The notes beneath the pieces were generated by a model. It made no database searches. It had not been told where the DNA came from and was given only the letters and a program-made list of their open reading frames with translations. Source: Sporodiniella umbellata (Eukaryota > Mucoromycota > Mucoromycetes > Mucorales > Rhizopodaceae). From it: a stretch of DNA of 64,000 nt. Shown here in pieces: positions 36,601 to 50,400 of the stretch. The stretch spans positions 124,001 through 188,000 of the forward strand of contig JAIXMR010000006.1 of NCBI GenBank assembly GCA_025677835.1. The letters run 5' to 3'. How positions within the stretch are numbered: position 1 is the stretch's first letter; each line of letters opens with the position of its first letter. Made by a program: the position numbers and the translations under genes.

Positions 36601-38472
36601 TGTCTAGATATTCTTTTAAATTGTTTTGATGAAAGAAAAGGATTTGCAAATTTGATAAGTTCTGGTTTTAAAACTCTTGTCAATTTCCAAAATTAGAAAA
36701 AAACACGTAACGTCAAAATTTATGGTCAGTCAAGCGTAGAGCAGCCTGTTTTCATTGAGACTCAATCTGCTCCTCAAATAGGCATAAGATAATACGACTA
36801 CGCATGTTTTAAAACATGTATGTTCAAAATCTATAGTGGCCTTTTGAGCCAAAAAGCAATCGCGTAGATAAAAACAAGAAGCATGTATAAAGTGTAATGA
36901 AGGCTGAGCTTCAAGAAGATACACAACTGAGTGCGCTTTATCGCTGTACTACAGAGTGAATATGATTGTGATTCCCACTTAAACATTTATAAACGATCAC
37001 TTGAGTTATTGATCCATGTTGTTATATAGAGGCAAGAGTGATTTACGATTTCATGTTTTTTCTCTTGCTAAAGAACGTTTTGGGTATAACCTTTAAGCTT
37101 AGATTTATGTTTTGTGACTGAGCGAATTTTTTCTATATTTTCTCTATTTTTAGCTGCGCTTACGTTTTTTTCCTTATGTACCTTTGAGTGGCGAATCAAT
37201 GGATTTTATTCAACCGTTCTACGCAAAGAGGCTATTCTACGCAAAGAGGCTATTCTACATCAATGAGAATCCACATAAATCTTTATGCTTGGAAGCGGTG
37301 GACTGCTTTTCTGGGCAAGAGTCGTTTCTTTTGTATAAAAAAGAAAAAGAAAAAACACCATAACCCAAATTCATGGTATTAAGCCCCTATTGTTCTTGTT
37401 TTTTTTTTTTTAATAATGAATAATTTTGATGTCAACAACCAAAACATCACTCGGCGCACATTTACCGACATAACAACCACAAGCTGAAACCTTTTTAAGG
37501 ATTCTGAGCGCCCAGGTCATAAAAACACCAACCAATATTGCAAAAAACTAGTGTCATATTCTTTATTGAAATAAAAGAGAGCAAGTCATCGATACTGTGA
37601 TGTAGCAAAGCATCAATAAGTTTTTTCTTTTAGTTTTTTTTTCTCGTCAATACATATATGTACTGGTCTGGCATAAGACGAACTAAATCTGTTGAGCTAT
37701 TCCCCAAATGCTCTTGAAACAAACTGAAGCTGCTACTGTTTAATCCTTAAACCTCATATGTCAGTAGCCCGGTAAGAAGTTGTAAAACAAATACATTGCT
37801 AACTTTCAAAGTAGATTGGAAACAGTTGATAGAACATAAAACTACCAGCACAGACCATTTAGAGTAAATGTTGTACATGCCAATCGTTTCCAGGGATCTT
37901 GAGCAACATGGGCCTGGTTTGTCGATGAAAACAAATAACATCGTACAGTATCCGAATTTACAGCTTGACGCTCATCCAGAGTGAACTTACGGGCATTTGT
38001 GGCTAAATTAAACAGCTATCAATCTTTGAGGGGGGGAAAGCAGTTAATACTGCAGACCAAAGGTACTTTTTTAACTCTAAAGGTACAGTTTCAAGAGTAT
38101 CTGTTATTGTTACCTTTACACAAAATTTTATCTTTTTGAAGGCTGTTTTTTTTTTATTTTATTTTTAAAGAACTCTAATGATTATCTTAATTCTGTCTAT
38201 TGTCTTTCTTTCGAAGCAATTGAAAATAAATACGACCGCATAAAGACTCAGGACAGTTCTTCACTGATCTTGAAACTCGTTCCTTTTTTCAATCAAGTTT
38301 TTTGTTGTTTTATATTAAAAGGCCGAGATGTTGCACACAGACACACACACAAAAAGAAAACTAACATCTGTATACTTGTTCTTTTCTAATATTTTCTTTC
38401 GATCTTTTTTCTCTTTTTTTTTTCATCTTCAAACAACGTTCTTTTCATTTTTTTCTTGAAAAAAGTTAAATA
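36601..38472. other. Intergenic between divergent genes
   Basis: 1.87 kb with no supported gene. A short plus-strand ATG frame from 37199 (about 54 codons) contains a duplicated hexapeptide from an 18-bp tandem repeat, but it resembles nothing I know. The last 250 bp are T/CT-rich, probably the glycogenin leader. Confidence 0.5.
37217..37258. repeat. 18-bp tandem duplication
   Basis: The unit TTCTACGCAAAGAGGCTA occurs twice in direct succession, then restarts for six bases. It keeps an open frame (FYAKRL twice). Confidence 0.85.
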
Positions 38473-41400
38473 ATGGAGGCTTTTGTCACACTTGTTGCTA
38501 CAGATTCCTATGCTTCAGGTGCTTTAGTCATTGCTCACCGTCTTCGAGAATTAGGTTCAAAGAAAGACCGTGTTTGTCTCGTCACTTCCAATGTTTCACC
38601 TGAAGTTCAAACTATCCTTTCCCAAGTTTACATAGTTATTCTAGTAGAAACTTTGCGCTCCCAAAGCATAAATAATCTTGAACTCTTGGGTAGACCAGAC
38701 TTGGACATTACGTTTACAAAAATGCACGCCTGGCGACTCGTTCAATACAAAAAAGTAGTTTTTCTAGATGCTGATGTCTTTCCGTTTCAAAATATCGACG
38801 AGTTGTTCGATAGACCATCTTTTTCTGCTGCACCAGATGCTGGCTGGCCGGACTGTTTTAATTCTGGTGTGTTTGTTGCTGAACCTTCAAATTCTGTATA
38901 TAACGATTTATCAAAACTTGCTTCTGAAGAGGGATCATTTGATGGTATGTTGAAATCAAATAAAGTTGAAACAATATATATATATATATACAAAGACTGT
39001 GGTATGTGTTTTGTACGTGTTAAAAACGGTGTTTAGGCGGAGATCAAGGGCTTTTAAACACTTACTTCAGCTCATGGCCCGAATCGCCCTCGCACAGACT
39101 TCCATTTACCTTCAACACTACCCCAACCGCGCAATACGGGTAACTATCTTCACACTCTGTTTTTGCTTTTTTTTTTTTTTTGAAGTTCAATATAAAGCAG
39201 GCTCTAATGCTCAGGTAGGTATGCGCCAGCACAAGTACAATATGGACATAAAGTAAATATTGCTCATTTTATTGGACAAAACAAACCGTGGAAGTATCAA
39301 AGATTTGCTGACGGAAAAATATTACCTATGGGTAGCGCCTGGGAAGGGACTAAAGATATGGTTCAGGCCTGGTGGAATACATGGGACAAGTATTTTGGGA
39401 AGGTAGATTGGAAGACTTAACGATTAATGTGGTCCCAATATTTTACTATTTAGATATCCCCTTATCATTTACTTTCAGGCCATGCTAGTCGTTTTGATAG
39501 CGGCTTTCAGACACGTCCTATTGTATCTCTCAATGAGATTATCGAGAACGCCTGGGAAAATGAAAAGATTGATACTAGCAAAAAAGTAATCAATCCCATG
39601 CCACCTGTATCTACCATCACTATGACCCAGCCTGACTGGCTACAAGAAGAGTTGAAGCAAATAGCAGAGCAGGTAAGATTGTCGCTTTTTTTATATCAAC
39701 ATATTTTTTTATGAGCAAGTCTTCTGAATATTAGCAGAATAATAAGGGGTTTATGAAGCCATATCAGAAACCACGCCAGCACGTAAGTCAGGAGCAGTAC
39801 TCGATGATCCAATGGGACCCTGCTTATGAAGAACCTCCAAACACTGGTTCTCTAGGGGCTGATATTCCCGACTTGTCCAGTTATAAAAATGTGTGGGACA
39901 AGTCTGCCCATGACCAAAAACAGCATATCTGGGTTGCACCTGTACTTCATCCTGAGCCTGAAATCATGAAGAAGCCTGAGTATGCTCATCTTATAGAAAA
40001 AGATCGAGAAGAAAAGAAAAAAGAGCAGCACAGGATAGAGCAAGAAAAAGACATCTCACAAGCTCACATCCACACGAGAGAGCAGGTTCAAAAAGAAAGC
40101 CATCAAGACTTGTCTTATCAAGATCATCATCGTCATCGTCATCAGGAAAGCCTTAGTGAGATGAGCATACCTAATCCTACAGAGGTTCATACAGAGGAAC
40201 ACGTCTCTAAATCTGGTGCCTTTCCTTGGGAATCTAACCCTGCTCACTTTCCTTTGCCTACCCGTATCTGGCAAGATGAATCGCATCAATATCATGGTAA
40301 AATAATCCCAATTTATACAAAGAAGCATGTTTATATCTGATTTTTATTTGTTTGGTTCTCTCCAGCAGAAGAACAATATGAGGAGCCAGAAGAAAGCTCA
40401 GCTAATCTCAAAGATACTCTTGATGGACATACAAAAGAACAGGAGCATAATACACAGATAGAAACTCACCAACAAGGGGAACACCAACAAAAAGATGATG
40501 ATGAAGTAGTTGACAAGTATGACACAGTGCGTTATATTTCTGAAGAAATTGAAGTTGAAGAACAACCACGCTCTGAACCTAAGATAAACAAAACTAAAAT
40601 GTAAATACACCGTTTTTTTTTATCAAAGCAAAGATCTAACATTCTATTGATAGTGAAAAAACCATTAAACTTCCAGAGCCCCCTATTGTCAACGAAAGTA
40701 CAGGATTGTTTGCTATAGATGAACCTTTGACACCTTCTGTTCAGTCAAGAATTGGTGAATTCATTGCCACTTTGCACTATGAAGAAGACCACGATTTCAG
40801 CGATCGAGATTTGATTCCCATTAATTTCAAGGCCTCCAGTAGGCTACAATCTGGAACATATACACCGTCGCCTTTAATCAGTCGTAATGCCAGTAGAGCT
40901 GGAAGTCGATCAGGAAGTCGACCAGGAAGCCGGCCAGGAAGTCGACGCTCTAGTGTAGCATCCAGTCGCCGAAATTCTCTTCCGGGAAGTGCACAAAAGC
41001 GGCCAGATATTACGATGCAACCTTTAGCTGACGTTGAACAATCTGCGAAACTTTTTGCATCAGATAAAGTTTCTGCTTTCAATCAGAAAACACCCTATAC
41101 ATCTGCTGCTGTAACACCTGCTTATGTTGCTAGTCCAGCACTAGAAACCACAGAGTACTTTAATGAAGCAATTTTTGCGGATGAAGAAGGCTTTTATCAG
41201 CCTTCTTCCTATTGCTTAAACGACTCACTAGATCTTGTTTACCAAACTGGTAGTCCCAAGATATGGAACCCTATGGATGCTCTCACCCGACTCAAATCTC
41301 AAAGTGAAAGTATGGTTCTTAAGCAGTCGTTGACAGAAGCTCTTAACAAAGCAGCCAAAGAGCAAGAGGAATTGGAAAAGCTAGAAGCCCTTGGATCAGC

Positions 41401-44119
41401 TAAAAAAACTTTTAAATCCGTATGGAATGTTGATGATGACGAATGGCCCAACATTGCTTCCGGAAACTCTTCCCCTCGTACACCCATCATACGAGACATG
41501 AACTCCAACCTTTCACTGGAAATTGAGCATGAAAAAGAGAGATATCGACAACAGAGAGAGTCTCTCAAAATTACAGAGCCTCATAATGCTGTGGCTACCC
41601 TTTTAGAGGCTGAATTAGATCTTTCTAGTGGAAGCTTATTCAAAAGAAGAAATTTTGATTCAAAAAGCTCAAATAACTTACCCTCTCAACTTAAGCAGCC
41701 ACAGATAAAGAAAGTACAACAGCAATCAAAACCGTTTGTGCAATTACAAGCGAAAGAACCTGTTGAGGAATTCCAACCCAGCTACTTTAGTGACGATATA
41801 ATCAAGGAAGCACAAAAAAGATTCAATTCTTTAAGATATGATCAAGATCAAACTCAAATGGATGAGACATTAGCTTTTCCTACCGGTGAATCCTCCTCAG
41901 CTCCAATGTCTGAAAGTACCTCCCATAAACATCAAACTTCGTCAGGTTATACATTTGAAAGCAAAAGTTATCTTCCCAATTTTGGGTTCAACAAGCAACA
42001 CAAACTTAAGATATACAAGACCGGATTAATTGAACCAGAGGTGTTGGCTACAATGAACAACGTTTCAGAAATTGAAGAAAATCCCATTTCTAGTGCAGAG
42101 ACTGCTGAGAAAGCTATAGAAGTAGAATTAAAAAACAATACGAGTACTAAAGGCGAGGCTGTCGAAGACTGCGAACACGAAGAACTCCAGACAAAAACGA
42201 CTTTGGCTGATGAAGGATGGGTGCGCATCGCGTATGAAGGCGCTCAGAAAGCACCATTGGACTTATGTCAATCATCAATCATTGAAGAAATGATAATCTC
42301 CGACACAGAGAACATCGAGGAGACTTTCAGAAATTTAAAAGAAAGCGCTACTGATACACAAACCAAGAAAGATACTTCTGTTACAAGAGAAACGGAAATT
42401 CGACATTTGGATGTTACAAAAAATAAAGAGTCAACAACAGAGAGTCAAGAAGAAAACCATGTTGTCATGAACAAAGAAATATCTAAAACGGTTGAGGATG
42501 AGCCCCCACAACAATCAATAGAGCAAAAGAAAACAGATGAACTAAAAGAGCAAAATACATCAAACAAGGAAACGTTGTTAGAGGCACAAATAACAGTAGA
42601 AAGAGAAGAAAAAATACCTCCATCTGAAACTGAACATTGCCACAAGGAAAACCATTTAACGAATACTGATGACAGCAAGGAAAAACTTGAAGAGGTAGAG
42701 GACGATAAAATGACAGAAGAGGAACTTTTAAGAGAAATACTTGACGGCAAAGAAAAAGAGCAGTCATCACTAGAGATCGAAGAAGTGGACACATCAGAAT
42801 ATCTCAGCAATGTACACTTTGGCATAGAAGTCTTTGAAGTAGACAATGAAACACAAGAGCTTACATTCCAATCAGAAGGGGTCGTTGATGTAGTTGATCA
42901 AGAATCTTTGGAAATAGAAGAAGACGAGTACCAAGAGACCGAAACATCTTTCTACAAACACCATATGGAAACTCTAGAGATAGACGAAGATGGCCTAGAA
43001 ATGGAGTCAGCTGACGAAGAGCTTGTACTGGAAACAATTGATCTTGAAGAGGAGGAGGAAGATACAGAAGTCGTTGTACCAGATCCCAAAGATATTTTAG
43101 AAGTGGACGTAGACCTATCTGGCCAAAATCAAGAGACGCATCTGCATATTTCGGTTGACGAGAAAATCACAGAGATAGCAGAGAGAAATGAAGAAAGCTT
43201 GGACACTAAGAGTGTTGAAAAAGTAGCTCTTCACGTTTCAGTTGAAGATGATGTTCAGGGATTAAGCCAGGAGACGTATACCCGTTATGTATCTCAAGAG
43301 CCAGAGGCCGGTACTGTGAGAATTGAAAAGGAAATCATACATACGGAAGAAAGAGACTCACAAAGTCATAAAGACACCAAAGATCAAGGCCTTGAAGCAA
43401 AAGACACTCTAACTGCAGAAACTACAAACCCACACGTAAATGTGGATGTTGTAGAAATAAAAGCAGATATATCTGCATCAACACCAGAAATTGCTGAAGT
43501 TGATATTCAAAGCACAAGCTCCAAAAACAACTCAAAAGCAACTCTCTCTCAATCCAGGAGTGCAAATCTTGATACAATATCGGAAGACTCTGTGTCAGAA
43601 TTTAAGGCTTTAGGAAGTTTCTTGGAAAAGCGCTCCATGAGCCTGGAGCCGATGAAAGTAATACATGAGTTTACAGAAAACGACATAGGCCTCATGGAAG
43701 GTGAATCGTTTACTTTCTATACAACAAGTGAGCCTCAAACAATGGATTATAGTGAAAGCACAGAAGAAAGATCAAAGCTGTCTAAAGCTTTTGGAAGTTC
43801 CAGATCTTATTCTGCAACTAGGTCAATGAGTTTCACCGAGGGCTCTCAAGGTCGACCTTCTATGCCGACTCGAAAACTGTCAATTACAGAATCCCTTCTT
43901 TCTTCAAGATTTTCATCATCATCCATTACAACGACATCTGTATTGGTGGAGGCCTTTGACAAACATGGCGATACTTCCAGCACTAAAAGTGGCATTATGA
44001 GCAGAGTGAGATCAAACACTAATTCTAAAGCTCCTTCTACTGCTTCTATAGATACATCGTCTATTTCATCGTTCACCCGTCCATCAAATGCAAATTCTAA
44101 GAATCTGTTCTCACCATAA
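38473..44119 (+). CDS. GLG1: Glycogenin glucosyltransferase with giant disordered tail
   Basis: Seven exons (38473-38944, 39037-39139, 39219-39402, 39454-39672, 39735-40296, 40366-40600, 40654-44119) give 1746 aa. Residues 1-255 are a GT8 domain: ATDSYASGALVIAHRLRE start, FLDADVFPFQNIDELF with the DAD manganese site at 99-101, FNSGVFVAEPS, GDQGLLNTYFSSWP, HFIGQNKPW. QYGYAPAQVQYG supplies tyrosines where animal glycogenin has its autoglucosylated Tyr. The remaining 1490 residues are low complexity: His/Gln/Glu-rich, then GSRPGSR-type Arg/Ser repeats at about 40900-40990, then a long acidic Glu/Thr/Ser stretch. Most of the tail is one 3466-nt exon. Glycogenin primes glycogen synthesis. Fungal glycogenins are usually well under half this length. 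Two acceptors are NAGNAG. Confidence 0.93.
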
Positions 44120-44634
44120 CAAGGCTTAATTTTTATAACTATTGATTAGTTAAATTGTATAAAATAAAGTAAAGGTGTTTACTTTTTTTTTAGAACTATT
44201 ATTGAAAAAATACGACTTACATTGCCATCAATTGATTGTTTTTACAAGAGAGAGGTAACAATGTTTCTTTGGCATTGGATAGCCCTTGAGATTTTTTTTT
44301 ACCTAAAGAGCATGCCTGTCAAAATACATTGGAAAGAGTCTATATTTGCTAAACTGTGGACAAACGCTTAAAAACATTTTTTTTTTCTTTATTGAGACAG
44401 TTGGGTCTATCAGTAGCTCAGCCAAGTTGCTAAAAGCAATTGAATTTGATATACATAGAATAAACAGGAAAACAGTGCAAAATGATACTACAAGATAAAG
44501 TTTTTTGATCTAGGCTGCGTTTTTTTTTTTAAAAAAAAAAACTAGGCTGGTTGCTCTTTTTGTTTATATAATTTGCTTTAACGCAGCTTTAGCTTGCCTC
44601 TATAACCTTTGTAGATACACATATTTATGCTGTG
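44120..44634. other. Intergenic
   Basis: AT-rich spacer between two plus-strand genes, with AATAAA-like signals at about 44160 and T/A runs at 44520-44540. No gene seen. Confidence 0.55.
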
Positions 44635-46011
44635 ATGCTGAAACAAGTTTATAAGTTTGCAGCATTGACACGGCTGGTTACAATCACAATTGGCGCTTTG
44701 GCATACTATTTGATTGGAAGTTACGATTCATCAGCAGAAATTCAAACTAGATCATCCAACTTGCTAAATGCATTTTTGAGATGGGATGCGATTTATTTTT
44801 TACACATTGCAGAGCATGGATACATCTATGAGCAGGAAACAGCTTTTTTCCCGGTGTTTCCTCTCTTAGCCAGGTTACTGGCACATACTTGTAATTAATT
44901 GAATGGCCTAGCTAGTATATACTCAGTACTTTTTTTTTTTCTTTTTAGTATTTTCACCCCTGAAGGCTTTATTGAATATACAATCAGTTATTTTGCTTTC
45001 TGGGATAGTGATATCCAATGTTTCTTTTGTGCTAGCAGCTGGTGCCTTATACAAGTAAAAAAAAAAAAAAGATAGGCTGAGACGGAAACAAAGCAAATGT
45101 TGTTGACAATCGTCACATAGATTGACAGCTTACTTGTTGCCTCAGCAGCAAAAGAGATTAGCATATACATCCTCTATTGCATTTTGCCTATCGCCTCCTG
45201 CTATGTTCATGACTTCTTTTTATACAGAGTCTCTGTTTGCACTATGTAGTTTTACAGGCATGTACTATGTCAGCCAGAAAAAATACTTCTGTGCTGCTAT
45301 TGTCTGGGGATTTACGTCAGGTATTCGATCTAATGCGATCGTTTTTTCGGGCTTCTTTTTCTACGATCTGGTGTGGATTCGATCCATGAAAAACTTGGTA
45401 TTAACAATTAAAAGAGGCCTAGACAAACAATACTGAGTTGATTGTAGAATTTTTATACAGGCATATTACGATCACTGCTATATACAGCAATTAGCGCGTC
45501 AGGATTTGCTTTATTCCAGTACTATGGTTATGTAAAGTTCTGTAGTTTGGACAGGCCTTGGTGTCATGAGAAAATCCCTCTACTTTATACATTTGTCCAA
45601 AAAGAATACTGGCAGAATGGTTTTCTATCTTACTACGAAGTGAAACAGATCCCCAACTTTCTACTGGCTGCACCCATTGTTATTATCAGTATCTGTGGAC
45701 TCTTCAGTTATATTCGATATGATCCACAACGATTTCTTTCTCGTGCAGCGCCTGTCAGAGACTTGATGGGATTCCATCACTCTTCATTATCCGTTTACAT
45801 GTATCTTTGGTTATTTCTTTTGTTTTATGTGTTGACAACCATGCATGTACAGGTGATTATTCGATTTTTTACTTCTTTACCGCCACTCTACTGGTATGTC
45901 GGCCATCTTTTAGAAAAAAACCAAAAGGGTGCACAGATAGTTTTGGGCTACTTTGTCCTTTATGGCCTTGTGGGCACTGTTTTATTCGCCAATTTTCTTC
46001 CTCCGGCGTAA
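44635..46011 (+). CDS. GPI18: GPI mannosyltransferase 2 (PIG-V/GPI18)
   Basis: Four exons (44635-44890, 44949-45054, 45121-45397, 45448-46011) give 400 aa. LLNAFLRWDAIYFLHIAEHG followed by EQETAFFPVFPLLARL is the diagnostic N-terminal lumenal motif, and SPPAMFMTSFYTESLFALCS with SGIRSNA are the other conserved blocks. WCHEKIPLLYTFVQKEYW and several TM helices complete the protein. PIG-V adds the second mannose to the GPI anchor in the ER lumen, using dolichol-phosphate mannose. ATG 44635 is the first Met in frame. It is followed 83 bp later by the serine racemase gene on the same strand. Confidence 0.93.
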
Positions 46012-46094
46012 CACTTGGGCTAAAAAGAATAAAAGGGGCGAGAGAGAAGAGAAAATCAATTTTCTTTCAGACAAAATAAACAGTAGCAAATAAA

Positions 46095-47224
46095 ATGACA
46101 GAAGTTACTCTTGAAGACATTATTCAAGCATCAGAGCGTATCAATGTTCACCGTACTCCTGTGATGACTTGTGAAGCAATTAGTAGTCTTGCATCCAAAA
46201 AATCACCTGTTGAACTGTTTTTCAAGTGTGAATTATTTCAAAAGACAGGGTGTAAGTAAAACTTATCTCTGTATTCACACGACAATTAAACTTTTGTCTG
46301 TCATTGAAAAATCAGCTTTCAAATTTAGAGGTGCAAGTAACGCTGTTGAATCTCTCTCTGAAGAAGAAGCATCAAAAGGTGTAGTATGTCATTCTTCTGG
46401 AAATCATGCCCAAGCCATAGCTTTGGCTGCAAAAAAAAGAAATATTCCTGCTTATATCGTGATGCCAAAAACAGTGGCGGCTATTAAAAAGAAAGCTGTA
46501 CTCGAATATGATGGTCAGGTCATAGAATGTGAACCATTCATGGAGGACCGCGTAAGGCTGGTAAGCGATAAGGAATTTAGTGTTGCTCCGATAGTAACGA
46601 TAGGCGGCAAAAAAAAAAAAAAAACACACATACTAGGCAGAAGAAATGGAAAAAAAAACCGGTGCTACCTTTATTCACCCCTTCAACAACCCAAAAGTTA
46701 TTGCTGGCCAAGGAACGATTGCTCTAGAAATCCTTTCACAAGTGAAAGACCTCGATGCCATCGTAGTACCCGTTGGCGGAGGCGGTATGCTTACTGGATG
46801 CGCCACAGCTGCTAAGTCATTAAACCCCAAAATCAAAGTTTTTGCTGCGGAACCTTTGGAGGTCAACGACTGCTATCAGTCTTTTAAAAACAACACACGT
46901 CTGTCTAACGAATCACATAGCACCTCAGTGGCGGACGGTTTGCTCACCAACTTGGGAGATTTGGCCTATGGCTCTATTCATAAGCTCGTTGATGATGTGT
47001 TTACTGTGAGTGAAAAGGAGATTGTTCAAGCAACAAAGCTAGTATGGGAGCGTGCCAAGTTGTTTATTGAACCCAGTGCCGGCGTAGGTGTGGGTGTTAC
47101 ACTTTTCAATCAAGATTTTCAGGACAAAATTAAAGAGCTTGGTATTAAGCGTATAGGTATTGTTTTGTGTGGTGGAAATGTAGACATCGATGTGATCACC
47201 GAGTTGTTCAAAAAGTACCAATAA
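46095..47224 (+). CDS. Serine racemase-like PLP enzyme
   Basis: Three exons (46095-46251, 46316-46551, 46637-47224) give 326 aa, close to mammalian and fission-yeast serine racemase. KTGSFKFRGA places the Schiff-base lysine across the first intron, SSGNHAQAIALAAK is the substrate loop, VPVGGGGMLTG is the glycine-rich phosphate loop and LCGGNVD the C-terminal PLP-nitrogen contact. It belongs to fold type II together with threonine dehydratase but lacks the ACT regulatory domain of ILV1. Likely reactions are L/D-serine interconversion and dehydration to pyruvate. Unlike the CBS-like protein at 6429-8121, all PLP motifs are intact. Confidence 0.88.
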
Positions 47225-47446
47225 AAAATAGACTACTCTCCTCCACATGTCGAAGCACTTGGTGCATCTATATTATATGTAAAACATATCAAAGTTTGTT
47301 TTTCGTTTTGGATACTTGCAACCAATGTTGACATCTACAGTTAAGCAAAAAATGTAGATAGCAGATATTAGATACACCAGATATACGTACTATTCATCTT
47401 TACCGGGAAAGATTTGTTTTTTTTTTAACCTCCCTGAAAATGATAG

Positions 47447-50400
47447 ATGACTAAAGTTCGCATAAGTTCAAGGATAGAAGTTCCAGACCTAACCTGTGCG
47501 AATCCTGATTTGGTACTTGATCAAATACTATTGGGTAAAATGGAATTATCCCAGCTCTCAATAATTTTTGGTGCGTTTGGCTTAAGCAAAAAGGTGCCGC
47601 CTTATTTTATTTTATTTATTTTTTTACTCTTTTTCTAAAGTCCATCTTGATTGTGTTATAATTTATGTAAGCACTCTTTTTTTTTTTTTGAAAAGCCCAC
47701 AAGAAAAAAGAAAACTCATCATCTCTTCACAAAAGGACACAAACACTTGTTCAATCTGAAAGAGTTGCTTCGGCATCTCTTTTGGTGCCATTGTCACGAC
47801 AATGGCATTTTTATGTCTGGCCGTTTTTTACTATACTTTACCCTGCCTTTTCTTTTGCTTATTTCTATAAATACGACACCTATCTTGGATCTGAGGAGTG
47901 GACATTTGTTGCTCTTGGAAGCATCATCAGTTTACACGCTCTATCTTTTTTAGTTTGTCAATGGAGTGTAGATTTGAAGGCTCTTTTTACTTGTGTCAAG
48001 GTAAATCTCAACAGAAATGTAAAGTTAATTGAGAGCAGAAAATAATAGAGTATTTTCTTTAGGAAAAAGACATTCATAAGGCCAGTATTATCAAGATCGT
48101 TCCTTTTCGTTATCAAGGAAAGGGCATGCTTGTTGAATTAGAGCATGCAAAGGTAGCTATTGTTTTTGCCTAAAAAAGAAAAAACATCTGTCAGCTAATG
48201 CGTATTGTTTTCAAAGTCATTGGATAACGAAGAAGATGAGATTTCATTTGTTTTTCAACAGAAAAAGTTCCTTTGGAATGCAGACAAGAAACAATTTAGA
48301 CAGCTTCTGTATCCCTCCGACCTGAACAAAACTGTAAAGCTCTATCAAAACATTGAAGGATTGAAGAACCAAAGAGAAATAGAGGGCTTAACTCATACGT
48401 TTGGATTAAACAAGTAAATGAACTATAACTTATCTTTGAATACAAAACTTGAGCCTAACATTGCTAACAAAACAAAAAAGGTTTGAAATTCCTTTACCTA
48501 CCTTTGTGGAACTTTTCAAGGAACACGCCGTGGCACCATTCTTTATCTTTCAAATTTTCTGTGTAGGACTTTGGTGCTTGGACGAATACTGGTACTATTC
48601 TTTGTTTACCCTTGTGATGTTGGTTGTTTTTGAATGTACTGTGGTTTACCAGCGCCTTCGTACGATTGGAGAGTTCCGTGGTATGAACCAAAAGCCCTAC
48701 CCTGTCTATGTTAAACGACAAAAGAAATGGATCCAGATTGGCAGCGACGAACTTCTCCCTGGGGATATTGTTTCTATTGTTCGTACTAAAGAAGATCAAG
48801 GTGTTCCTTGTGATTTAGTTATTGCTGACGGCTCCTGTATTGTTAACGAAGCCATGCTTTCAGGTGAATCAACACCTTTGATTAAGGTAGGCATAATGAG
48901 ACAAGAAGGACGTACTTACGTTTTTTAAAGGAATCCGTTGCTCTTCGTAACTCAGATGAAGAGTTTGACATGAATGTCACTGATAAGCTCAATGTGCTTT
49001 ATGGTGGTACTAATGTGCTTCAGGTCAGTCCACCTAAATCTGAAGCTCCTCCCGATCAGGGTTGTGTGTGTGTTGTTGCTCGCACTGGCTTTGGTACTTC
49101 TCAAGGCGAATTAGTCCGTACTATGATTTTCTCTACTGAACGCGTCTCTGCTAATAACTTTGAAGCCTTACTGTTTATTCTCTTTTTGCTTATTTTTGCC
49201 ATTGCTGCATCTAGCTATGTATGGCAAAAGGGTATTGAAAACAATCGCAAGAAAGGCAAGCTATTGCTGGACTGTATTTTGATCATAACCTCTGTTGTGC
49301 CTCCTGAGCTTCCTATGGAGTTAAGTTTGGCTGTTAACAGCAGTTTGGTTGCTCTCTCCAAATTTGCCATTTTCTGTACTGAGCCCTTCCGTATTCCTTT
49401 TGCTGGTAGAGTTGACGTTTGTTGCTTCGACAAGACCGGCACTTTGACAGGTGAAGATCTTGTGTTTGAAGGTGTTGCCTTTTCTGACGAATCTAATCCT
49501 GAGATCGGCTTGGCTGCTGCTACTGATGTTGCCAAAGAAACACAATGGGTACTGGCTAGTGCCCACGCTTTAGTTGAATTAGAAGATGGCATTGTAGGAG
49601 ACCCTATGGAAAAAGAAACTCTTAAAGCACTTCAATGGGATTTAGCTCCTAACGATATCGTTTTGCCTAAAGGTGAAAAGAGATCTCAATATTTGCAAAT
49701 CCGTCGCCGCTATCAGTTCTCTTCTGCTCTCAAACGTCAATCGTCTGTCTCTACTCTTGTACACCCCTCTTTGAATGGACCCAAGACATTTGTTGCTGTT
49801 AAGGGTGCTCCTGAAACACTAAAGGGTATGTACAAACAAGTACCTAAAGACTATGTAGAAATCTACCGTCACTATACTCGCAAGGGTAGTCGCGTTTTGG
49901 CCCTAGGTTACAAGATTTTGGATAGCCAATTGAGTACCAGCCAGATAAACGACCTTCCCCGTGAATCAGTAGAATCAAATCTTTGTTTTGCTGGCTTTAT
50001 TGTATTTACCTGCCCTTTGAAGGAAGATGCAGTAGAAGCTTTGAAGGAACTAAACGCCTCTTCTCACCGTTGTATTATGATTACTGGAGACAACCCATTG
50101 ACAGCCTGTGCTGTTGCTCGTGAAGTAGCTATTGTTGAACGTGATGTACTGATTGTAGACCGTGACGAGTCACGTAAGGACAACAAAGTCGTGTTCCACT
50201 CGATTGACGAAACCTATCGTGTCGAATCTGATCCTTCTCAAGATTTGGACAGCGCTCTTTTGGACCGTTACGATCTCTGTTTAACTGGCAGTGCTATGAG
50301 CCAATTTATGCTTCACAAAAAAAACATGAATATCATCCTTGAACACACCTGGGTCTATGCTCGTGTGTCACCCTCTCAGAAGGAATACTTGTTGACTGGA

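Noticed and set aside
42445..42846. Ser-rich minus-strand ORFs inside the glycogenin tail
   Set aside because: They are complements of Glu/Thr-rich codons of the long exon and show no protein character of their own.
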